A stretch of 10,491 nucleotides of DNA from an uncultured Oscillospiraceae bacterium (lineage in GTDB: Bacteria > Bacillota > Clostridia > Oscillospirales > Acutalibacteraceae), in assembly GCA_902489335.1 (NCBI GenBank), contig CABTZO010000037.1:1-10491 (forward strand). Reading direction: 5' to 3'. This document shows, in pieces, positions 5,477-10,491 of the stretch (position 1 is its first letter; every line of letters begins with the position of its first letter). Made by a program: the position numbers and the translations under genes. The notes beneath the pieces are model-generated. The model was not told the origin of the DNA and did no database searches. It saw nothing but the letters and a program-made list of their open reading frames with translations.

Positions 5477-6268
5477 TTGGCTTTATTTAATAAGTCCTTT
5501 TCTCCGGGTGAGAGTAGGTTTAACCCCAATAATTTTATTCAATATTCAGAGCAATTTATGAATAAACCGGTCATAATAAACTGTGATATTTCAATGTCAT
5601 CAATGTTTCCCACAAAGGAATATGACCACTGTATCAAAATACAGATTTCTTTGCTGAGTCAGAATTCTTTGCAGGCTGAAATATCATATATAAATTCAAT
5701 AAATCAATTGCTCTGTGAACATTTTGAAGGCAGACTTGCGGGTTTCGGAATTGTTGAAGCGAAGAACTTTTCTTTTATTCTTTTTTATCTTGATGAAAAA
5801 ACTGCTAAATATGCAAAAAAAGCTTTAGCAGAAACATTGCTTGGCTCTTTTAGAGATATTAGGTTGAAACTTGTAAAAGATCCAAACGGACAAGAATATT
5901 TTAAGTTCCTTTTCCCGGACAGATTGCAGGTCGCGGAGATAAAAAACAGAAAAGTTAAAGATCAACTGTTTTCTTATGGGGATGACGGTGTTGCGAACAG
6001 AAACATTAGTTTCTTTTTTATATTTGAAACTAATGAAAATATTGATGAATTTGTTTCAAAAATGGAGAAAATAGGTTTTGAACTTCAAAAAACTGAAACG
6101 TTTGAAGTTCCGAACAAGGTTCTGCCATATTTTAAGCTTATAATGAAAAAATACATGCCTTTTGATTTAGACGAAATAAACTCTCTTATCAGAAGAGCCG
6201 ATGATATCGCAAACAGATGCGGCGGAGAATTTGATCATATTGAAAGTGAAATTTCTTTGCCCGGATAA
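5477..6268 (+). CDS. DUF695 / RraB-like domain protein
   Basis: A soluble 263-residue protein without signal peptide or membrane segment. Residues about 22-150 resemble the DUF695 domain: KPVIINCDIS (30-39), then DPNGQEYFKFLFPDR (about 138-152), close to that family's 'D-x-x-W-x-x-Y-x-x-FLYPD' stretch. It continues with a short GDD...R linker (168-175) into a C-terminal unit (about 175-258), ending in CGGEFDHIE, like the 'GGxYDGW' end of RraB (regulator of ribonuclease E activity B). DUF695-RraB fusions are known in bacteria; their function in Firmicutes, which often lack RNase E, is unclear, so no RNase role is claimed. The TTG start has AGGTGA (5465-5470) at 6-nt spacing; the next in-frame ATG would remove the beginning of the DUF695 region. 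It is the first gene of the operon, 15 nt before ispF. Family placement is from remembered motifs. Confidence 0.62.
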   Translation: MALFNKSFSPGESRFNPNNFIQYSEQFMNKPVIINCDISMSSMFPTKEYDHCIKIQISLLSQNSLQAEISYINSINQLLCEHFEGRLAGFGIVEAKNFSFILFYLDEKTAKYAKKALAETLLGSFRDIRLKLVKDPNGQEYFKFLFPDRLQVAEIKNRKVKDQLFSYGDDGVANRNISFFFIFETNENIDEFVSKMEKIGFELQKTETFEVPNKVLPYFKLIMKKYMPFDLDEINSLIRRADDIANRCGGEFDHIESEISLPG

Positions 6269-6283
6269 TTATAAGGAGTACAT

Positions 6284-6763
6284 ATGAGAGTCGGTTTTGG
6301 ATATGATGTTCATGTCCTGAAAGAAAACAGAAAACTTGTTTTGGGCGGAGTATCAATTGATTATTGCCTTGGCTTGTATGGTCATTCAGACGCTGATGTT
6401 TTGATCCATGCTATTATGGATTCAATTTTGGGTGCTGCGGGAAAAGGTGATATAGGAGTTTTATTTCCCGATAATGATGAAAGTTTCAAAAATGCGGATT
6501 CAATGAAGTTGCTCTCTGAAGTTATTGACAGAATAAAGCCTGAATACAAAATAATTAATATCGATTCAACGATAGTTGCGGCAGAACCTAAACTTTCACC
6601 CTATGTAAATAAGATGAGAGAAAATATAGCGAATGTTTGTGAAATTGATGTTGACAGTGTAAATGTTAAGGCAACGACAGAAGAGGGAAAGGGAATTACC
6701 GGATCAAAAGATGCAATGGCTGCTTATGCAGTTTGTTTGATTGAGAAAAATATGGGGGCATAA
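6284..6763 (+). CDS. ispF: 2-C-methyl-D-erythritol 2,4-cyclodiphosphate synthase
   Basis: This 159-residue enzyme closes 4-diphosphocytidyl-2-C-methylerythritol 2-phosphate to the 2,4-cyclodiphosphate with release of CMP, in the MEP (non-mevalonate) isoprenoid pathway. It is a cytosolic homotrimer. GYDVH (6-10) supplies metal ligands Asp8 and His10, and His42 in DADVLIHA (36-43) is the third. GHSDAD (33-38), FPD (61-63) and the C-terminal ATTEEGKGITG are family signatures. Length is typical. ATG 6284 has AAGGAG (6273-6278) at 5-nt spacing. ispD, its frequent neighbour, is not next to it; the gene is in an operon between an RraB-like gene and cdaA, with cdaA beginning 1 nt after its stop. Isoprenoid output feeds undecaprenyl phosphate for the cell wall, which may explain the company of cdaA. 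Confidence 0.97.
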   Translation: MRVGFGYDVHVLKENRKLVLGGVSIDYCLGLYGHSDADVLIHAIMDSILGAAGKGDIGVLFPDNDESFKNADSMKLLSEVIDRIKPEYKIINIDSTIVAAEPKLSPYVNKMRENIANVCEIDVDSVNVKATTEEGKGITGSKDAMAAYAVCLIEKNMGA

Positions 6764-6764
6764 T

Positions 6765-7619
6765 TTGACTGGACTGATAACTCAATTAGGAGATTTTTTC
6801 CAAAGGTTTATAAATCTTTTTTCGACATATAAAATTGTCGGAGATACATTGGATATCCTATTTTTAGCATTAATAATTTATAATATTCTGAAACTAATAA
6901 GAGACTCAAGGGCAATAAACTTTTTAAAGGGTTTCGGAGTTCTTTTAATTGTTTGGCTTCTTGTCAAAGTCTTCAACATGCAAACAGTCTCGTATTTATT
7001 TGATGTTTTTTGGAAAAATTTACTTGTTATCTGTGTAATTATTTTTGCGCCTGAAATAAGAAAAGCACTTGACAGAATCGGAACTTCAAAATTTGGACTT
7101 TTTAATATCTTACCGTTTTCAAATTCTATCGGAAATAAAAATGTCGAAGAAATAAGTAATGCGATACAAACTGTAACAAAGGTTGCTTCATATTTTTCAG
7201 ATAAAAAAATCGGAGCCTTAATTGTCTTTGAAAAATCAACACCGTTAGGTGAAATAATAAATACCGGAACTGTTTTAAAATCTGAATTATCAGTTGAAAT
7301 GCTTGAAAATGTTTTTTATCCTAAAGCCCCGCTGCATGACGGCGCGGTTATAATAAGAAACGCAAAATTATATGCAGCCGGATGCATTTTACCTTTAACT
7401 CAAAACAATGCAATTTCTTCAAGTTATGGCACCAGACATCGTGCAGCAATCGGAATATCTGAAATGAGTGACGCGGCGGTAGTTATTGTTTCCGAAGAAA
7501 CGGGCGCAATTTCATTTGTTGTAAATGGAAAATTGCAATTCGGAATTTCTGACGGTGAACTCAGAGAAAAGCTTTTCAAATATTTGATTAACAGTAAGGA
7601 GGAAGAATATGCCAAATAA
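6765..7619 (+). CDS. cdaA: Membrane diadenylate cyclase CdaA (c-di-AMP synthase)
   Basis: This 284-residue integral membrane enzyme joins two ATP into c-di-AMP, the second messenger for potassium, osmotic and cell-wall homeostasis. Three hydrophobic helices (about 24-45, 53-72, 78-96) precede the DisA_N/DAC catalytic domain, where DGA (192-194, in PLHDGAVI) and RHRAA (224-228) are the catalytic and ATP-binding motifs. Both are intact. The frame is open further back to a TTG at 6741, inside ispF, but TTG 6765 is preferred: it follows the ispF stop by 1 nt and has GGGGG (6754-6758) at 6-nt spacing. That site is imperfect and a rare start codon follows, so translation is probably coupled to ispF. 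The last 11 nt overlap cdaR. Membrane architecture excludes DisA. Confidence 0.95.
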   Translation: MTGLITQLGDFFQRFINLFSTYKIVGDTLDILFLALIIYNILKLIRDSRAINFLKGFGVLLIVWLLVKVFNMQTVSYLFDVFWKNLLVICVIIFAPEIRKALDRIGTSKFGLFNILPFSNSIGNKNVEEISNAIQTVTKVASYFSDKKIGALIVFEKSTPLGEIINTGTVLKSELSVEMLENVFYPKAPLHDGAVIIRNAKLYAAGCILPLTQNNAISSSYGTRHRAAIGISEMSDAAVVIVSEETGAISFVVNGKLQFGISDGELREKLFKYLINSKEEEYAK

Positions 7620-8877
7620 GATCAATATTAGTTCTCTTCTTTATAGAAAAAAATTTCTGGTAATAATATCTTTTCTTCTTGCCTTTATAATGTGGGGATT
7701 ATTTTCGATTTATAAGAGCCCGGAAACTGAAAAAGTGATAAAAGATGTTCCGGTAACAATAGATATGAGTGTTCCAAATCAACTTGGATTCGCTCCTTTC
7801 GGCGTTCCGAAAGATCTTCGTGTTGATGTCAAAGTTAAGGCAAAGCGATATCTCTTTGGAAGCAAAACATTAAGTGCCGAAAATTTTCAAGCTGTTGCAG
7901 TAACTACAAATATTAACAGACCGGGAAGGTATGTTTTAAATATAAAAGTTACTCCTCCAAACAGCACAAGTAATATTGAAATAATTTCAAAGTCTAAAGA
8001 TAACATAAATGTATATTTTGATGTGCCCAGTTCAAAAGAATTCAGAATTGAACCGGTTTTGAATAATTCAGATATTTTAAAGGAAAAAACAGGTTATTTT
8101 GTCGATGAGCCTGTTTTGTCAGATGAAAAAGTCAATGTTACCGGTCCGGCAAATGAGGTTGCTAAGATTAATTCTGTTAAAGCGATTGCTACGGCAACTG
8201 AAGCCAAAAATGAATCCTTTACATTGAAAACAAAGTTTCAAATAAAAGACAATAATAATAATGATATAAACTATCTTTCATATAACATTGATGTTGACAA
8301 TATTACAATGACTGTTCCGATATATAAAATAATGACCCTGCCTACAGGTGTTTTATTTGAGAATGTTCCGTCATATTATGCCAAACATCCGATAAATTAT
8401 GAAATCACACCTTCTACAATACATGTAGGAGTTTTGTCAAGTGTAGCAGATAAAACAAAGGTTGCTGAACTGGTTAAAATAGATTTTTCACGGTTACAGG
8501 CAGGCTTAAATAAATTTACTTTTGACAGTAATTCTGTTATAAAGGAATTTAAAATTTTAGATAAGAACCAAAAAATAAAGGTTTCTGTAAATATGGGAAA
8601 TGTTAAATCTAATCAACTGACATTGCCTATAAATAATATTAAGTTCAATAATTTAAAATCCGGGACAAAGGCAAAAGTACTTAACGATGAAGACCTCAAG
8701 ATTACGGTTTTGGGTCCGGCATCTGAACTTGCTAATTTGAAAAATTCGGACATGAGTGCAAATATAGATTTGAATGAATCAAAACCCGGAGAATATATTT
8801 TGCCTTTAAACTTAACCATCAAAAACGACTACTGTTGGGAATATGGAAAATATCAATTAAAGGTTATAGTAGAATAA
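7609..8877 (+). CDS. cdaR: YbbR-domain protein CdaR, regulator of CdaA
   Basis: A 422-residue protein with a basic N-terminus, one membrane helix (about 16-34) and a long extracytoplasmic part made of YbbR repeats. In the known family, CdaR binds and modulates CdaA at the membrane. I see about four repeats: 45-137, 147-232, 240-328 and 338-421. Repeats 2 and 4 share the recognisable core 'VNVTGPANEVAKIN' (175-188) and 'ITVLGPASELANLK' (365-378), each followed by a 'G-x-Y/F ... L' strand. ATG 7609 has AAGGAGG (7596-7602) at 6-nt spacing, the strongest ribosome site in the operon, and overlaps cdaA by 11 nt. The family's common downstream neighbour, glmM, is missing here; an unrecognised membrane protein gene begins 8 nt after the stop. 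Confidence 0.92.
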   Translation: MPNKINISSLLYRKKFLVIISFLLAFIMWGLFSIYKSPETEKVIKDVPVTIDMSVPNQLGFAPFGVPKDLRVDVKVKAKRYLFGSKTLSAENFQAVAVTTNINRPGRYVLNIKVTPPNSTSNIEIISKSKDNINVYFDVPSSKEFRIEPVLNNSDILKEKTGYFVDEPVLSDEKVNVTGPANEVAKINSVKAIATATEAKNESFTLKTKFQIKDNNNNDINYLSYNIDVDNITMTVPIYKIMTLPTGVLFENVPSYYAKHPINYEITPSTIHVGVLSSVADKTKVAELVKIDFSRLQAGLNKFTFDSNSVIKEFKILDKNQKIKVSVNMGNVKSNQLTLPINNIKFNNLKSGTKAKVLNDEDLKITVLGPASELANLKNSDMSANIDLNESKPGEYILPLNLTIKNDYCWEYGKYQLKVIVE

Positions 8878-8885
8878 GAAAATAA

Positions 8886-10280
8886 ATGGAAGAAAAAAAC
8901 GATAGAAAATTAAATTCTAAATTTTCTGTTCTGATAATCGTAATCTATGTTACGATTATCGGTGCTTTTTTGTTGCTTTTATTGATTTTGCTGGGTAATT
9001 TCTCATCGCCTATCGAAAGTATGAGAGTTCCGTCATATTTTGGAAAAGAAAAACCAATTTTAGAAGCTTTTGAAAAGCAATTTGAAACGAAAGATGAATT
9101 TATTTATCGTGCTCCGATCAAAGGTGAGTTTAGAAGTCCTGTTGTTTTTGTTGATTTAGATAATGATGCAAGAGATGAAGCTTTAGTTTTTTATTCTAAG
9201 AAACAAGATGAAAAGATTATCTACATCGGAATAATGCAAAAGATTGATAAAACTTGGAAGTTAATAAATAATATCAGAGGAAATTCGGGAAACATTATAT
9301 CGGCGGAAATCATAAAACCCGACATAAACTCTGATAATTATCTTGTTTTTTATTGGGATTTAATAGGAGGAGAGAATAACGGTTTACTTACACTTTATAT
9401 GCCTGAAAAAGACTATAAGAACACACTAACCTTAAAGCCTATTTTCAAACAAAATGCTGCCGTTTACAGTAAAATTGCGATAGATGATAAAGGAAATCCC
9501 GGTTTAGTTTTATGCTCACTTAAATATACGGACAAAAATTTAGAGTCTTATGCCGGTGTAATAAAAATCGAAAATAAAAACGTTAAAGTTTTAGATGAAA
9601 ATATAGAGATTGATAATTCTGTAAATAATTACACTAAACTCAGTAAATTGAAAAAACCGGACGGAGAATATATATTTTTAGACACTATTAAAGAAAACTC
9701 ATCTTCTTTGACCGAAGTTTTGTTTTGGAATTACAAAGAGCAAAAACTTACATCCTTATTCACGAAACCTCAGTCATTTACGAATTTTAGGACGTTAAGA
9801 CCTGTAAAAATCGAATGTAAGGATATTGACGGAGACGAGATTATTGAAATACCTACTTATAGATCGGATTATTACAAAGACTATAAAAAATCATTGAAAT
9901 ACGGTGAAAAATTTGTTCCTGTTATAGAGTGGAGCACTTTAGATAAATTTAATTTAAAAGAAAAATCTCTTTCTTTCGTGAATCAAGACGATGGTTATTT
10001 ATTCAAAATTGATAATGATAATAAAATGGTGGGTATTAGAAACGAAAGATTTTCTAAGACTGAGTTTTGGACAACAAAAAATGGAGAGAAATCAAAAAAA
10101 CTTTTTGAAATCTATTCTGTTGATTATTCTAAATACAGTGAAAACACAAATAATTATTCAGAATATTTTGTTTATGGAACTGTCGGAAACAAGATGATAA
10201 TGTATAAAATAACCGATGACGGTGCAAAGGCATATATTAACGAAGAATATATTAAATCTAATATGGAAAGTTTGGTTTAA
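8886..10280 (+). CDS. Membrane-anchored extracytoplasmic protein with Asp-rich (VCBS/FG-GAP-like) motifs
   Basis: I do not recognise a named family for this 464-residue protein. It has a charged N-terminus (1-13), one strongly hydrophobic segment (about 14-37) without lipobox, and a 425-residue predicted extracytoplasmic part. Two stretches have the shape of calcium-binding loops inside FG-GAP/VCBS beta-propeller repeats: VDLDNDARDEALVFY (89-103) and KDIDGDEIIEIP (312-323). Repeated strand-rich stretches between them (PDINSDNYLVFYW, GNPGLVLC) would fit further blades that have lost the loop. The C-terminal 100 residues are Lys/Asn/Tyr-rich. ATG 8886 lacks a good Shine-Dalgarno and is 8 nt after cdaR, so coupling is likely. 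The response regulator gene begins 3 nt after its stop. Position suggests an envelope sensor or accessory protein working with CdaA-CdaR or the two-component system; that is inference. Confidence 0.75.
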   Translation: MEEKNDRKLNSKFSVLIIVIYVTIIGAFLLLLLILLGNFSSPIESMRVPSYFGKEKPILEAFEKQFETKDEFIYRAPIKGEFRSPVVFVDLDNDARDEALVFYSKKQDEKIIYIGIMQKIDKTWKLINNIRGNSGNIISAEIIKPDINSDNYLVFYWDLIGGENNGLLTLYMPEKDYKNTLTLKPIFKQNAAVYSKIAIDDKGNPGLVLCSLKYTDKNLESYAGVIKIENKNVKVLDENIEIDNSVNNYTKLSKLKKPDGEYIFLDTIKENSSSLTEVLFWNYKEQKLTSLFTKPQSFTNFRTLRPVKIECKDIDGDEIIEIPTYRSDYYKDYKKSLKYGEKFVPVIEWSTLDKFNLKEKSLSFVNQDDGYLFKIDNDNKMVGIRNERFSKTEFWTTKNGEKSKKLFEIYSVDYSKYSENTNNYSEYFVYGTVGNKMIMYKITDDGAKAYINEEYIKSNMESLV

Positions 10281-10283
10281 GAC

Positions 10284-10491
10284 ATGAAAACAGTACTTAT
10301 TGCTGAAGATGAGCAATCTATCAGAGAATTTACGGTAATAAATTTAAAAAGAGCGGGTTATGAAGTAATTGAAGCAGAAAATGGAAAAGAAGCTTTAGAT
10401 TTATACAACCAAAATATCGATAAAATTGATGTGATTATTTTAGATATTATGATGCCTGAACTTGAGGGAACCGAGGTTTGCAAGCAAATCA
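10284..10491 (+). CDS. Response regulator receiver domain, 3' truncated by the window end
   Basis: Sixty-nine codons are visible, starting at ATG 10284. They form the first part of a CheY-like receiver: the acidic pocket EDE (8-10), then ILDIMMPELEG (52-62) with Asp54 as the phosphorylation site, both as in functional receivers. The sequence 'TVLIAEDEQSIREF' and the MMP motif are typical of OmpR/PhoB-type two-component regulators, but the output domain is outside, so the class is not fixed. It begins 3 nt after the upstream stop without a well-spaced Shine-Dalgarno, so it is probably translationally coupled. A histidine kinase gene would be expected further right. Confidence 0.92.
   Translation, partial: MKTVLIAEDEQSIREFTVINLKRAGYEVIEAENGKEALDLYNQNIDKIDVIILDIMMPELEGTEVCKQI

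Noticed and set aside
6741..6764. Upstream TTG start for cdaA inside ispF
   Set aside because: No good ribosome site, would force a 23-nt overlap and adds residues not usual for the family; TTG 6765 is better placed.
1..10491. CRISPR array, insertion sequence, prophage or defence system
   Set aside because: No regularly spaced repeats, transposase, integrase, terminal inverted repeats or phage genes are seen; the genes are ordinary chromosomal ones.

Overview
The window is AT-rich and looks like chromosomal DNA of an anaerobic Firmicute, most likely a gut- or rumen-type member of the Clostridia. The evidence is the membrane cyclase/YbbR pair (cdaA-cdaR), an MEP-pathway ispF, a membrane-anchored PrsA-like foldase, strong GGAGG-type ribosome sites, TTG starts, and extended -10 promoters. 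Assignment below class level is inference.

Layout. Positions 1-490 hold no credible long gene. They show a tandem heptamer with a stop codon in all three frames, a long irregular hairpin, a smaller hairpin and a strong intrinsic terminator, so I read them as the 3' part of a structured non-coding RNA whose 5' end may lie outside the window. A monoglyceride-lipase-like hydrolase (545-1504, +) follows with its own promoter. It converges on and overlaps by 44 nt an RluA-family pseudouridine synthase (1461-2393, -). That gene is divergent from proC (2510-3310, +). proC converges on a PrsA-like parvulin foldase (3348-5021, -), and the two share one bidirectional terminator.

A divergent intergenic region carries the foldase promoter (-) and the promoter of tRNA-Leu(UAA) (5192-5278, +), which has its own terminator. 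After that a tightly packed + strand operon runs to the window end: a DUF695/RraB-like protein, ispF, cdaA, cdaR, an unrecognised membrane-anchored protein with two Asp-rich calcium-loop-like motifs, and the start of a response regulator. Junctions range from an 11-nt overlap to a 15-nt gap, with no terminator between genes.

How the genes may work together. CdaA makes c-di-AMP at the membrane and CdaR is its extracytoplasmic partner; this pair is often followed by glmM, but here it is followed by a possible envelope-exposed protein and a two-component regulator. Co-transcription with an isoprenoid gene suggests an envelope or turgor theme, which is inference. The least explained parts of the window are the candidate structured RNA at 1-490 and the membrane protein at 8886-10280.
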